From CAILUG01 sp903844415 (lineage in GTDB: Bacteria; Pseudomonadota; Gammaproteobacteria; Pseudomonadales; Pseudohongiellaceae), in assembly GCA_947477655.1 (NCBI GenBank), contig CANJTS010000008.1, positions 1-64,000 on the forward strand: DNA of 64,000 nucleotides, read 5' to 3'. This document shows, piece by piece, positions 25,319 through 34,657 of the stretch (the stretch's first letter is position 1; the number at the start of each line of letters is the position of its first letter). The notes below the pieces were generated by a model that worked only from the letters and a program-made list of their open reading frames with translations, made no database searches and had not been told where the DNA came from. The position numbers were made by a program, and so were the translations under genes.

Positions 25319-26347
25319 ATGCAACTTATAGATTTCCATTTTGACCTTCCTTTGGAATTGATCGCACACCGACCACCACCAAATCGTACTGAGAGCAAGT
25401 TACTGTGTATGGATCGTACGAGTGGCAGTCTTGTTCATCGTCAGTTTATCGATTTACCTGGATTACTCAGGCAAGACGATTTATTGGTGTTCAACAACAC
25501 CCGTGTAATACCGGCGCGTTTGTATGCACAAAAGGAAACCGGTGGCAAAGTGGAAGTGTTGTTGGAACGGGTATTGACTGCCCATTCAGTGCTTGCTCAG
25601 ATTCGTGGTGGTAAAAGTCTAAAGGCAGACAGCAAACTACTATTTATTGAGAAGGATAATCGGCATGAAGCAGTCATAAAGGGCAGAGAGGGTGATTTTT
25701 TTCTTCTGCAATTTACACCTGATATAAATCTCATGGAATTATTTGAAAAAATCGGAAAGATGCCATTGCCTCCTTATATTAAACGAGAAGCAGATTTTTC
25801 GGATCGGGAGCGTTATCAAACTGTATATTCGGAGCGACTTGGTGCAGTCGCTGCCCCAACAGCCGGCTTGCATTTTGATTTGGCTATGCTGGATCATATT
25901 CGGGCCTGCGGCATTGAAACTGCACAAGTAACGCTGCATGTCGGGGCAGGAACATTTCAGCCGATTCGAGTGCAAGATATACGCGAACACAAGATGCATG
26001 CTGAATTTGTGGAAGTGGAAAGCTCCGTATGTGAGCAAATAGGAGCATGTAAAAAACGTGGCGGTAGGGTTATTGCTGTAGGCACTACTACAGTACGCTG
26101 CCTGGAAACGGCCAGTCAAAACGGAGCAATACAACCCTTTAATGGTGATACACAGATATTTATGTATCCCGGATACAAGTTCAACACGGTGGATGCGTTG
26201 CTTACAAATTTTCACCTGCCTGAATCAACATTGATAATGTTGGTAAGTGCATTCAGCAGTCGGGAGAAAGTACTTGCTGCGTACAACTGTGCAATAGAGA
26301 AAAAGTATCGGTTTTTCAGTTATGGCGATGCAATGTTTATAAGCTGA
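25319..26347 (+). CDS. queA: S-adenosylmethionine:tRNA ribosyltransferase-isomerase QueA
   Basis: QueA adds the cyclopentene-diol group from SAM to 7-aminomethyl-deazaguanine on tRNA, the penultimate step to queuosine. Family landmarks are DLPLELIAHRP at the N-terminus, LVFNNTRVIPARLYA, AAPTAGLHFD and the C-terminal TNFHLPESTLIMLVSAF. The frame is open from a TTG at 25250, but the ATG at 25319 (MQLIDF) matches the family start and gives 342 residues. tgt, its usual neighbour, lies about 3 kb downstream, separated by pyk and mdh. Confidence 0.96.
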   Translation: MQLIDFHFDLPLELIAHRPPPNRTESKLLCMDRTSGSLVHRQFIDLPGLLRQDDLLVFNNTRVIPARLYAQKETGGKVEVLLERVLTAHSVLAQIRGGKSLKADSKLLFIEKDNRHEAVIKGREGDFFLLQFTPDINLMELFEKIGKMPLPPYIKREADFSDRERYQTVYSERLGAVAAPTAGLHFDLAMLDHIRACGIETAQVTLHVGAGTFQPIRVQDIREHKMHAEFVEVESSVCEQIGACKKRGGRVIAVGTTTVRCLETASQNGAIQPFNGDTQIFMYPGYKFNTVDALLTNFHLPESTLIMLVSAFSSREKVLAAYNCAIEKKYRFFSYGDAMFIS

Positions 26348-26379
26348 ATATTCAATGAGCCGATTATTACTTGTCTTCC

Positions 26380-27792
26380 TTACGGCAGATAACGTATCTG
26401 AATTCCAACACTGTCCAAGTCAATGAGAAGGTCAGAAACTACTACTACTTTATCACCCGCCTTAAATCCAGACTTGAGTTTAAGTTCTGCAAAAGCGCGC
26501 GCCATGGTTTCTTCAGGATCCTTGCTGAATTCAATTTTAAACGGATACACATAACGATTCAGCGTCATGTTGCGCCTTGTGACTCCAATGTTGGTAAATG
26601 CAAAGATCGGTGATCGTTGCGGGTGGCAGTTGGTCACATAGTTAGCCATGGTGCCATGGCGTGTTACTACCACGATGGCTTTTGCAAACAACGATTCAGC
26701 CAGTTCTACAGCAGTAGCCGCGAGATGTTCCTTGTCAGTGTTTTTGATTAAATTTTTGGTGAAACCCAGGCCACTTTTTACTTCTGTAGCTCGCGCAATC
26801 GCATCCAGTTGTTTTATACAACGCAGTGGATGTTTGCCAATGGTTGTTTCTCCCGACAACATGATGGCATCGGCTTCTTCATAGACGGCATTGGCCACGT
26901 CAGTTACTTCTGCACGTGTTGGAATCGGATTCTCGATCATGGATTCGAGCAAATGAGTGGCTACTATCACCCTTTTACCGTATTCGGCACACAACCGTAC
27001 GATGAGTCGCTGGGTGTTGGGAAGTTCAGCTAAATCTATTTCCACCCCAAGATCACCGCGTGCAACCATGATCCCGTCTGATACCTTGATAATTTCTTCG
27101 AGATTTTTGACACCTTGTTGGTCTTCAATCTTGGCAATGATTTTAATCGTGGAAGCTTTTTCGGGCTTATGTTCCAAAATGAGCTGGCGTAGTTGCAGAA
27201 CATCACTGGCCTCGCGTACAAACGACAAGGCGATGTAGTCGAGCTCACGATCTAGCGCGAATAGAATATCTTCTTTATCTTTCTGCGTAATAGCCGGCAA
27301 ATTTACCCTTATGCCAGGTAAATTCACATGTTTCTTACTGCCTAAAATTCCGCCATCCAGAACGGTACAGCGCATGCGATTTTGGTGTTTTTCAAGGACC
27401 TCTAGATTGATAAGTCCATTGTCTACGGTGATCTTGTCACCGACATTAACGGTGTCTATAAGTTCGTCGTAATGAATGCGGATTGAGGATTCTTCAACAT
27501 TCACACCATCACGTACTGTGATGGTAATTTCATCGCCAGTTTTCAAATCGAGATCACTTTCGCGAACTCCAGTTCGTATTTCTGGTCCTTGTGTGTCTAG
27601 CAGAATTCCCACAGGGAAAGGGGTATGTTTATTCAGTTCAACGATGTGTTCGATCATTTCATCTGCCCATGCATGAGTAGCATGCGACATGTTGAGACGG
27701 ATAATGTCCATCCCGGCTTCGTGCATAAGAGCTAACATTTCGTAAGTGCTGGTGGCTGGGCCTAAGGTGCAGATAATCTTGGTTTTACGCAT
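26380..27792 (-). CDS. pyk: Pyruvate kinase
   Basis: Pyruvate kinase transfers phosphate from phosphoenolpyruvate to ADP at the end of glycolysis. The N-terminal RKTKIICTLGPATS, the LLDTQGPEIRTG substrate region, the catalytic-lysine segment IIAKIEDQQGVKNLEEI and MLSGETTIGKHP are all present, with a C-terminal allosteric-type domain. At 470 residues it is full length. A GAGGAAA ribosome binding site precedes the ATG. It is convergent with queA and divergent from mdh; neither neighbour is typical for pyk in Pseudomonas-like genomes. Confidence 0.97.
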   Translation of the reverse strand: MRKTKIICTLGPATSTYEMLALMHEAGMDIIRLNMSHATHAWADEMIEHIVELNKHTPFPVGILLDTQGPEIRTGVRESDLDLKTGDEITITVRDGVNVEESSIRIHYDELIDTVNVGDKITVDNGLINLEVLEKHQNRMRCTVLDGGILGSKKHVNLPGIRVNLPAITQKDKEDILFALDRELDYIALSFVREASDVLQLRQLILEHKPEKASTIKIIAKIEDQQGVKNLEEIIKVSDGIMVARGDLGVEIDLAELPNTQRLIVRLCAEYGKRVIVATHLLESMIENPIPTRAEVTDVANAVYEEADAIMLSGETTIGKHPLRCIKQLDAIARATEVKSGLGFTKNLIKNTDKEHLAATAVELAESLFAKAIVVVTRHGTMANYVTNCHPQRSPIFAFTNIGVTRRNMTLNRYVYPFKIEFSKDPEETMARAFAELKLKSGFKAGDKVVVVSDLLIDLDSVGIQIRYLP

Positions 27793-27822
27793 GAAACTAT
27801 TTCCTCACAACAACTTCATCGG

Positions 27823-27851
27823 AGCATAACAAAATTGGACGGTCGGGTCAG
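27823..27851 (-). promoter_or_regulatory. Weak sigma-70-like promoter for pyk
   Basis: On the minus strand CTGACC (27851-27846) and TATGCT (27828-27823) are separated by 17 bp and lie about 30 bp upstream of the pyk start. Each box matches four of six consensus positions. Confidence 0.35.
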
Positions 27852-27915
27852 CCGGTAAGATATTCTAGTAGTCGCGCAGGTTGAGTTTGCATTTCCAGGG
27901 CTTCGTGAGGTTAGA

Positions 27916-28008
27916 GTGGCTACATGGCTCAGTAAACATCATCAGCAGGGTGGTCGATGAGAGGAAAGATAGATGTGTTCACACGTGCTCCTACAGCTAT
28001 GTAGCCAC
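27916..28008. other. Long inverted repeat in the pyk-mdh intergenic region
   Basis: The 452-bp gap between divergent pyk and mdh contains GTGGCTACATGGCT (27916-27929), which pairs with AGCTATGTAGCCAC (27995-28008). That is 14 bp with one G-T wobble and a 65-nt interior holding a small GTG-TTCA-CAC hairpin. A separate TTGGTT-GGTG-AACCAA hairpin lies at 28067-28082. These could be a structured RNA, operators, or a decayed repeat. No coding frame is credible here. Confidence 0.4.
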
Positions 28009-28127
28009 CATACCTACCAAATCTGAAGCAAATTGAAACTTTGTCACTACTGATATTCTCCCCTGATTGGTTGGTGAACCAACTAAGTGGTACACCGATG
28101 TTATTAGTTTGCCTATGATTACCACCG

Positions 28128-28154
28128 CTTACAGGTTATTTTCTTTGCTATAAT
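28128..28154 (+). promoter_or_regulatory. Extended -10 promoter for mdh
   Basis: TGC-TATAAT (28146-28154) is a perfect extended -10 element. CTTACA (28128-28133) lies 15 bp upstream as a weak -35. It is about 90 bp before the mdh ATG. Confidence 0.6.
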
Positions 28155-28244
28155 CGCGCGCCTTTTGATGCTGGGGTTTATTGCCAGGCTTTGGAAAGAG
28201 GTTTTTCTTCTCCGCATATTTATTTACCGACACAGGATAGATTC

Positions 28245-29222
28245 ATGAAAGCACCAGTAAGGGTTACCGTCACCGGCGCTGCCGGTCAAATCAGTTATTC
28301 ATTGCTGTTCAGAATTGCCGCAGGTGACATGTTGGGCAAGGATCAGCCAGTTATTCTGCAATTACTCGAAATTACACCAGCCCTTGAAGCACTAAAGGGT
28401 GTGGCAATGGAAATTGATGACTGTGCTTTTCCCTTGATTCGCTCCATTGTCCAAACCGACGACCCGAATGTTGCGTTCAAGGATGCGGATTATTGTTTGC
28501 TAGTAGGTGCCAGACCGCGTGGACCAGGTATGGAACGAAAAGATTTACTCGAAGCCAATGCCAAAATATTTTCCATACAAGGCAAAGCAATCAACGATTT
28601 TGCCAGCCGCAACGTTAAAGTGCTCGTAGTGGGTAACCCGGCAAACACAAATGCCCTGATCGCTTACCGCAATGCACCAACTCTTAAGCCCGGTCAATTT
28701 ACTGCCATGACCCGTCTGGATCACAACCGGGCACTTGCGCAACTTGCAATTAAAACATCCAAACACACCACAGATGTTAGTGGCATGATCATCTGGGGCA
28801 ATCATTCCTCCACGCAATATCCTGATATTCATCATTGCAAGGTGGCCGGAACTGCTGCAACTGTGCTGGTTGATCAAGACTGGGTGGTAAAAGATTTCAT
28901 ACCAACTGTGCAGCAACGTGGCGCTGCCATAATCAAAGCACGTGGGCTGTCGAGTGCAGCTTCTGCTGCCAATGCGGCAACTGAGCATATGCGTGATTGG
29001 GTTCTTGGCACCAATGGCAACATCGTAAGTATGGCGATCCCGAGCGATGGCAGTTATGGTATTTCACAAGGATTGGTTTATTCCTTCCCCGTTACCTGTG
29101 CAAATGGTCAATACACAATCGTGCAAGACTTAGCGATTAACAATTTCAGCCGTGAATTGATGCAGAAAACCGAAAAAGAATTAAACGAGGAGCGCGCTGC
29201 AGTAAATCATTTATTGCCTTGA
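28245..29222 (+). CDS. mdh: Malate dehydrogenase
   Basis: Mdh interconverts malate and oxaloacetate with NAD in the TCA cycle. The Rossmann motif VTVTGAAGQISYSL is at about residues 6-19, LVGARPRGPGMERKDLL covers the active-site loop, and NPANTNALIA and TRLDHNRA follow. WGNHSSTQYPD carries the catalytic His. It is the roughly 325-residue form related to cytosolic-type MDH rather than the shorter E. coli type. The ATG at 28245 is preferred over an upstream TTG because the conserved sequence starts there and AGGAT precedes it. Confidence 0.96.
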   Translation: MKAPVRVTVTGAAGQISYSLLFRIAAGDMLGKDQPVILQLLEITPALEALKGVAMEIDDCAFPLIRSIVQTDDPNVAFKDADYCLLVGARPRGPGMERKDLLEANAKIFSIQGKAINDFASRNVKVLVVGNPANTNALIAYRNAPTLKPGQFTAMTRLDHNRALAQLAIKTSKHTTDVSGMIIWGNHSSTQYPDIHHCKVAGTAATVLVDQDWVVKDFIPTVQQRGAAIIKARGLSSAASAANAATEHMRDWVLGTNGNIVSMAIPSDGSYGISQGLVYSFPVTCANGQYTIVQDLAINNFSRELMQKTEKELNEERAAVNHLLP

Positions 29223-29276
29223 AAATCAGATCAGCCCTGCCACGCTGGCAAGCGTTATACCTTTATAAAAACCAGA

Positions 29277-29309
29277 CAGGAGCGAAATTAAATCGCTCCT
29301 GATTTTTTT
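29277..29309 (+). terminator. Rho-independent terminator after mdh
   Basis: CAGGAGCGA (29277-29285, with C and A closing pairs) pairs with TCGCTCCTG (29293-29301) around a 7-nt loop, followed by a T-run at 29303-29309. Confidence 0.9.
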
Positions 29310-29335
29310 CCAGAAACCAGATTTTTTATCAAACA

Positions 29336-30448
29336 ATGCATTTTGATTTGCTGAAACAGGATGGCGCAGCCAGACGTGGACGTCTGACATTCGCTCGTGG
29401 CGTGATAGAAACCCCTGCCTTTATGCCAGTAGGCACTTATGGCACGGTGAAAGGGATGTTGCCGAGTCAGGTAGTTGCCACTGGTGCCCAAATACTATTG
29501 GGGAATACATTTCATTTGCTGCTTAGGCCAGGCACGGAAGTTATCAAGGCACACGGTGATTTGCATGACTTTATGGGCTGGAAACTTCCTATACTTACTG
29601 ATTCTGGTGGTTTCCAAGTTTTCAGTCTGGGTGAAATGCGCAAAATTACTGAAGAGGGTGTTCATTTTCGTTCACCTGTTAATGGCGACAAGGTTTTTTT
29701 GAGCCCTGAAACATCGATGCAAGTGCAGCGCGATCTCGGTTCTGACATTGTAATGGTATTCGATGAATGTACGCCGTACCCCGCTACTGAGCCTGAGGCC
29801 AGAGCCTCGATGGAATTATCGATGCGCTGGGCATTACGTTGCAAGCACGCGCATGCTGACAATCCGGCAGCATTATTTGGCATTGTGCAAGGTGGTATGT
29901 ATCCGGGTCTGCGCAAAGAATCACTGCAACAGTTGCTACAAATCGGTTTTGATGGGTATGCCTTGGGAGGTTTGTCGGTAGGAGAACCAAAAGATGAAAT
30001 GTTACAAGTGCTGGATGATATAGCTGGTCATATGCCTGCTGAAAAACCCCGTTATGTGATGGGTGTGGGAACGCCGCAGGATTTAGTTGCAGCGGTAAGC
30101 CGCGGTATCGACATGTTTGACTGTGTGATGCCTACACGGAATGCGCGCAATGGGTATCTGTTCACTTCGCAAGGGCTACTTAAATTGCGCAACAGTCGTT
30201 ATCGTTGTGATCTAAGACCCGTGGATGAAAAATGTGACTGCTACACTTGTAAAAATTTCTCTCGGTCATATCTACAACATCTGGATAGATGCAAAGAAAT
30301 GCTCGGTGCACAGCTAAACACTCTCCATAACTTGCACTATTATCAACGTCTTATGGCCGATTTGCGCCATGTTATAGAAGAGGGTAGATTGACCGACTTT
30401 GTGCGAACCTTCGCGCAGGAACAAAGCATTTTAGAGCAAGAAATATAG
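29336..30448 (+). CDS. tgt: Queuine/preQ1 tRNA-guanine transglycosylase
   Basis: Tgt swaps guanine-34 of GUN anticodon tRNAs for preQ1. The active-site Asp of LTDSGGFQVFS is near residue 89, and the nucleophile Asp262 is in MFDCVMPTRNARNG. The zinc site C-x-C-x2-C...H is in the CDCYTCKNFSRSYLQH segment near residue 300. At 370 residues it is normal. yajC and secDF follow, the conserved gammaproteobacterial order. Confidence 0.97.
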   Translation: MHFDLLKQDGAARRGRLTFARGVIETPAFMPVGTYGTVKGMLPSQVVATGAQILLGNTFHLLLRPGTEVIKAHGDLHDFMGWKLPILTDSGGFQVFSLGEMRKITEEGVHFRSPVNGDKVFLSPETSMQVQRDLGSDIVMVFDECTPYPATEPEARASMELSMRWALRCKHAHADNPAALFGIVQGGMYPGLRKESLQQLLQIGFDGYALGGLSVGEPKDEMLQVLDDIAGHMPAEKPRYVMGVGTPQDLVAAVSRGIDMFDCVMPTRNARNGYLFTSQGLLKLRNSRYRCDLRPVDEKCDCYTCKNFSRSYLQHLDRCKEMLGAQLNTLHNLHYYQRLMADLRHVIEEGRLTDFVRTFAQEQSILEQEI

Positions 30449-30481
30449 TTTTTTTACAACATTTCATAATCGGAAAATTCT

Positions 30482-30820
30482 ATGAGTTTTTTTATCAGTT
30501 CAGCGTTGGCGCAAGCTACCGACACAGCAGCCACTGGCGCAACTTCAACTTTGTTCAACATGCTGCCATTTATTGGCTTTGCCCTGATTTTTTATTTTTT
30601 GATCTGGCGTCCGCAAACCAAACGGGCTAAAGAATTGAAGTCTTTGCTCGACAGTTTGCATATAGGTGACGAAGTAATGACTTCCAGTGGCATGCTGGGC
30701 AAGATCAATCGGGTTGACGACCATTATGTTGCCCTGCAAGTGGCAGATAATGTTGAGCTTAAAATGCAAAAATCCGCCGTAGCAGCAGTGTTGCCCAAAG
30801 GCACCATTAAATCCATTTAA
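30482..30820 (+). CDS. yajC: Sec translocase accessory subunit YajC
   Basis: YajC is a small inner-membrane protein associated with SecDF-YidC. This 112-residue copy has one transmembrane helix (about residues 22-41, PFIGFALIFYFLIWRPQ) followed by QTKRAKELKSLLDSLHIGDEVMTSSGMLGKI, the highly conserved family block. It lies 34 bp after tgt and 19 bp before secD, so all four genes are likely one operon. Confidence 0.97.
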   Translation: MSFFISSALAQATDTAATGATSTLFNMLPFIGFALIFYFLIWRPQTKRAKELKSLLDSLHIGDEVMTSSGMLGKINRVDDHYVALQVADNVELKMQKSAVAAVLPKGTIKSI

Positions 30821-30839
30821 TAATTTTCTGGCCGGACCA

Positions 30840-32723
30840 ATGTTGAACAAATATCCCCTGTGGAAAAATCTGTTGATACTCTTTGTAGTTATCTTGTCGG
30901 CAATTTATTCTGCCCCTAATTTTTATCCACCCGATCCGGCGGTGCAAATTTCCCATGATAGTGGTGTGGTAGATCAAACTGCACTCGATACTGCGGTGCG
31001 GGCTTTGCAGCAGGATGGCATCGAATACTTTGATGCAAGTATTGAAGATGGTGTCGCTTTGATACGCTTGCGTGATCAGGATAAGCAGAGCCGCGCACAA
31101 CAATTGATCAATTTGCAATTGCCGCAGGACTATATAGTCGCACTTAATCTTGCAGCAAATACCCCAGCCTGGTTGCAAGCTCTTAACGCTGGTCCCATGA
31201 CCTATGGTCTGGATTTGCAGGGAGGTGTGCATTTTCTGATGGAAGTGGACATGGATGAGGCAGTCAATAAACAACTGACTGACACAATCGCGGCCATGCG
31301 TAACCAACTGCGTGAAGAACGTATTCGATATCAGCCGCCAATTACCTTGGATGCACAAAAACGTATCGTTGTACGTTTTGCCGATGCTGACGCTCGGACT
31401 ACTGCGATGGCATTGATCCAGCCGAATTTCCCTGATCTTTTGTCACGTACCGCGCAGGACGGACAGCAGTTTGTGATTAATTACACCATGTCAGCACCCA
31501 GTATCCTGTTGTTGCAGGAAAATGCTATTCAGCAAAACCTTACTACCTTGCGTTCACGGGTTAATGAACTCGGCGTGAAAGAGCCTAAAATTCAACAAAT
31601 GGGTGCTAATCGTATTATTATCGAATTGCCTGGTATTCAAGATACGACTCGCGCCAAGGACTTGATCAGTGCTGTTGCAACTTTGCAGTTTCATTTGCTG
31701 GCCGAACCGGATGCAACTGCTGGTACCACAGTGGAATATGCATATGAAGGTCAGACGATGCGTCTGAACGAAGATGTCATTGTTGGCGGCCAGAGTGTCA
31801 CTGGAGCACAAACATCGATTGATTCACAAACTACTCTGCCTCAGGTCAACATCACACTAGATGCGCTTGGCGCCAGACAAATCAACCAGGTCACACGAAC
31901 CCATATTGGCAAACAGATGGCCATTTTGCTTAGTGAAACTAAAACTCGTAATGTAACTGAAAAAGGTGCTGATGGAGTGCTAGTTACCAAGTCTGTGCCT
32001 TTTGTTGATGAGCGCCTGATCAGTGTAGCCACAATTCAGTCAGCCCTTGGACGTCAATTTCGTATTACTGGCCTAGAGTCTAATGAGGCTAACGATCTAG
32101 CACTGTTGATTCGCTCTGGTGCATTGGCGGCGCCAATGTATTTCCTAGAAGAAAGCACTGTAGGTCCAAGTCTTGGTCAGGAAAATATTGATAATGGCCT
32201 TATGTCAGTATTGATTGGTCTGATAGCAATGGTGGTACTAATGCTGGTGTTGTATAGGTTCTGTGGTATCGCAGCAAATATCGCATTGTTAATAAACTTA
32301 CTACTTATTGTGTCTATTATGTCAATTATAGGTGCAACGTTAACAATGCCTGGTATCGCTGGTATCGTTTTGACACTGGGCATGGCGGTGGATGCAAACG
32401 TGTTGATCTATGCGCGAATCAGGGATGAATTGCTTGCGGGAATGAGTATTCCACGTGCAATTGATGCTGGATTTGACCGCGCCTTTATTACCATTCTGGA
32501 TTCAAATTTGACCACCCTGATTGTTGCGATAATCTTGTATTCAATAGGCACTGGTCCGGTAAAAGGTTTTTCAGTGACTATGGCCATTGGGATTCTGACT
32601 TCAATGTTTTCGTCCGTCATGATTACGCGTGCCTTGATCAATTTAGTCTATGGAGGCAATAACGTAAAATCGATTTCGATCGGATTGAATTTGTCTGCAA
32701 TTAATAAACAAACGATTGCCTGA
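30840..32723 (+). CDS. secD: Protein translocase subunit SecD
   Basis: SecD, with SecF, uses the proton gradient to pull proteins out of the Sec channel on the periplasmic side. The 627-residue protein has an N-terminal membrane helix (about 8-26) and a large periplasmic domain with GLDLQGGVHFLMEVD (P1 head start). Five C-terminal transmembrane helices follow, including GIVLTLGMAVDANVLIYARIRDEL, the conserved RND-type D4 motif. Length matches the family. secF begins about 30 bp later. Confidence 0.97.
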   Translation: MLNKYPLWKNLLILFVVILSAIYSAPNFYPPDPAVQISHDSGVVDQTALDTAVRALQQDGIEYFDASIEDGVALIRLRDQDKQSRAQQLINLQLPQDYIVALNLAANTPAWLQALNAGPMTYGLDLQGGVHFLMEVDMDEAVNKQLTDTIAAMRNQLREERIRYQPPITLDAQKRIVVRFADADARTTAMALIQPNFPDLLSRTAQDGQQFVINYTMSAPSILLLQENAIQQNLTTLRSRVNELGVKEPKIQQMGANRIIIELPGIQDTTRAKDLISAVATLQFHLLAEPDATAGTTVEYAYEGQTMRLNEDVIVGGQSVTGAQTSIDSQTTLPQVNITLDALGARQINQVTRTHIGKQMAILLSETKTRNVTEKGADGVLVTKSVPFVDERLISVATIQSALGRQFRITGLESNEANDLALLIRSGALAAPMYFLEESTVGPSLGQENIDNGLMSVLIGLIAMVVLMLVLYRFCGIAANIALLINLLLIVSIMSIIGATLTMPGIAGIVLTLGMAVDANVLIYARIRDELLAGMSIPRAIDAGFDRAFITILDSNLTTLIVAIILYSIGTGPVKGFSVTMAIGILTSMFSSVMITRALINLVYGGNNVKSISIGLNLSAINKQTIA

Positions 32724-32754
32724 ACGGAACTATCCGTTACAGGGGAGAAAAAGA

Positions 32755-33699
32755 ATGTTGGAAGGTAAAACTATAAGATTTATGCGGTTTCGTAATCATG
32801 CCGCCATTTTTTCAGGCTTGCTTATGCTTGCCTGTGTTGTATCACTTGCGGTTAATGGTCTGAAATATGGGCTGGATTTTACGGGTGGCACCCAAATGGA
32901 GGTGAATTTCTCATCTCCTCCCACTCTGGAGCTAGTGCGTCAGAATCTGACAACTGCTGGATATCCTAATCACGAAGTGCTGTTTTATGGCACTGATCAG
33001 GATGTTTTGATACGGATTCAGGAAGTTTCAGGCGCAGATACGGGCGAAGCAGCAACCGGAGAAACTGCTAACGCCGTCATGGAAATATTAAGGAATAACT
33101 CCAGTGGAGAAATAGAGCTTAAAAGCAGTAGTTTTGTGGGTTCTCAAGTTGGGGATGAAATGAAAGAGCAGGGCGTTCTGGGTATGCTAGTTTCGCTTGG
33201 CATGATCACTATTTTCATAGCGCTGCGTTTCCAGTTTAAGTTTTCCGTAGGTGCAGTGTTGTCGCTTGCCCATGACAGTATCGTAACTCTCGGATTTTTC
33301 TCCATTACTCAAATGGACTTTGACCTTACGGTAATGGCAGCGGTATTGGCGATGATTGGCTACTCGCTGAACGATACTATTGTTGTGGCTGACCGCATTC
33401 GGGAAAATTTCCGCATCCTGCGCGGATGTGAACCAGAAGAAATTATAGATATTGCCGTAACCCAGACCCTAGGCCGTACTTTGATAACTTCTTTTACCAC
33501 CTTGCTGGTGCTTCTGGCGCTGTTTTTCTTTGGTGGTCAGGCGGTTTACGGGTTTTCGATCGCCCTGATTGTGGGGGTGGTGATTGGTACTTATTCATCC
33601 ATCTATGTAGCAGCAACTGTGCTGATGTTTATGCACATAAGCAAGGAAGATATGATGCCCGCATTAAAGGACAAGGAAGCGCTCGACGCGATTCCTTGA
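32755..33699 (+). CDS. secF: Protein translocase subunit SecF
   Basis: This is the partner of SecD. The 314-residue protein has an N-terminal helix, the GLDFTGGTQMEVNF motif near residue 40, and five C-terminal helices with the D4-like IGYSLNDTIVVADRIREN motif. The ATG at 32755 has an AGGGGAG site about 8 nt upstream and is preferred over an in-frame TTG at 32716. The end of the gene nearly meets convergent suhB. Confidence 0.97.
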   Translation: MLEGKTIRFMRFRNHAAIFSGLLMLACVVSLAVNGLKYGLDFTGGTQMEVNFSSPPTLELVRQNLTTAGYPNHEVLFYGTDQDVLIRIQEVSGADTGEAATGETANAVMEILRNNSSGEIELKSSSFVGSQVGDEMKEQGVLGMLVSLGMITIFIALRFQFKFSVGAVLSLAHDSIVTLGFFSITQMDFDLTVMAAVLAMIGYSLNDTIVVADRIRENFRILRGCEPEEIIDIAVTQTLGRTLITSFTTLLVLLALFFFGGQAVYGFSIALIVGVVIGTYSSIYVAATVLMFMHISKEDMMPALKDKEALDAIP

Positions 33700-33716
33700 T
33701 CTTAATGCAAATCTAT

Positions 33717-34502
33717 CTAACCCCCGTGCAATCCTGAGGTCAGTTGTAATAGGCTTTTGAAACACTTCGGATTGCCAAAAACCAGATTGTCGCTGTTGAG
33801 GCAATCTGGATTGCCCATACCATCACTGGCCAGACCACCTGCTTCCTGAACCAGTAATAGTCCCGCTGCGCTATCCCACGATTTGACACCTGATGTCCAG
33901 CCCGCATCTAGCCGACCTGCTGCCACATAAGCTAGATCAAGGGCGGTGGAGCCAGTGAGCCTTAAAGCGCCAGCTACACCTGTAAGTTTTTCCTGAAGCT
34001 GTAGCAGCAGTTCGTAATTGCGCAGTCCGGCACAACTAAGGCTGATAACACTGCCTTCAAGTTTTGTTCGTGAACCTACTCGTATACGATTGCCATTGAG
34101 TTGAGACCCACTACCTTTGCTGGCGGTAAATTCCTCATTAAGAATGGGGTCCAAAATCAAGGCATGTTGAATTTTGTTGCGCTGTACAAGTGCCATTGAA
34201 ATACAAAAATGAGGGAAACCCATGATGAAATTGCGAGTGCCATCGATTGGGTCAATAATCCACACCGAGTCTTTGTCTTTGCCTTCTTGCAAGCCACTTT
34301 CTTCGCACAGAAAACTATGGTCTGGATAGGCTTTGCGTAAATGCTGGAGCAGTATTTCTTCAACGTGGCGGTCGATGTCGGTAACAAAATCGTTGGGACC
34401 TTTTTCATACACTTTGACCCGGTCTGGACGTGCATGTGCCTGCACCATCACAGTGGCAGCTTCGCGTGCAGCACGCAGGGCAATATTGATGATGGGATGC
34501 AT
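33717..34502 (-). CDS. suhB: Inositol-1-monophosphatase SuhB
   Basis: SuhB is a magnesium-dependent inositol monophosphatase-fold protein that in E. coli also joins the rRNA transcription antitermination complex. Metal-binding motifs are visible: CEESG near residue 66, WIIDPIDGTRNF near residue 83 and the C-terminal WDSAAGLLLVQEAGG. The ATG at 34502 (MHPIINIALRAAREA) matches the family start; the frame also opens at 34532. At 261 residues it is typical. It is divergent from trmJ, as in relatives. Confidence 0.95.
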   Translation of the reverse strand: MHPIINIALRAAREAATVMVQAHARPDRVKVYEKGPNDFVTDIDRHVEEILLQHLRKAYPDHSFLCEESGLQEGKDKDSVWIIDPIDGTRNFIMGFPHFCISMALVQRNKIQHALILDPILNEEFTASKGSGSQLNGNRIRVGSRTKLEGSVISLSCAGLRNYELLLQLQEKLTGVAGALRLTGSTALDLAYVAAGRLDAGWTSGVKSWDSAAGLLLVQEAGGLASDGMGNPDCLNSDNLVFGNPKCFKSLLQLTSGLHGG

Positions 34503-34657
34503 CGAAACCTCAGAACCCGTACTACTTTTCAAGTCGCTGCCGAGCCGGGTAGGGATCTCTTTGGCGATGACCGCGAAGAGCTTCGCGAGAGCGTCATGAT
34601 AGCAAATGCCTTAGGGTGTGGTTACCATTGTCTGCTTAATTTGCTGAGGAAATTCGT

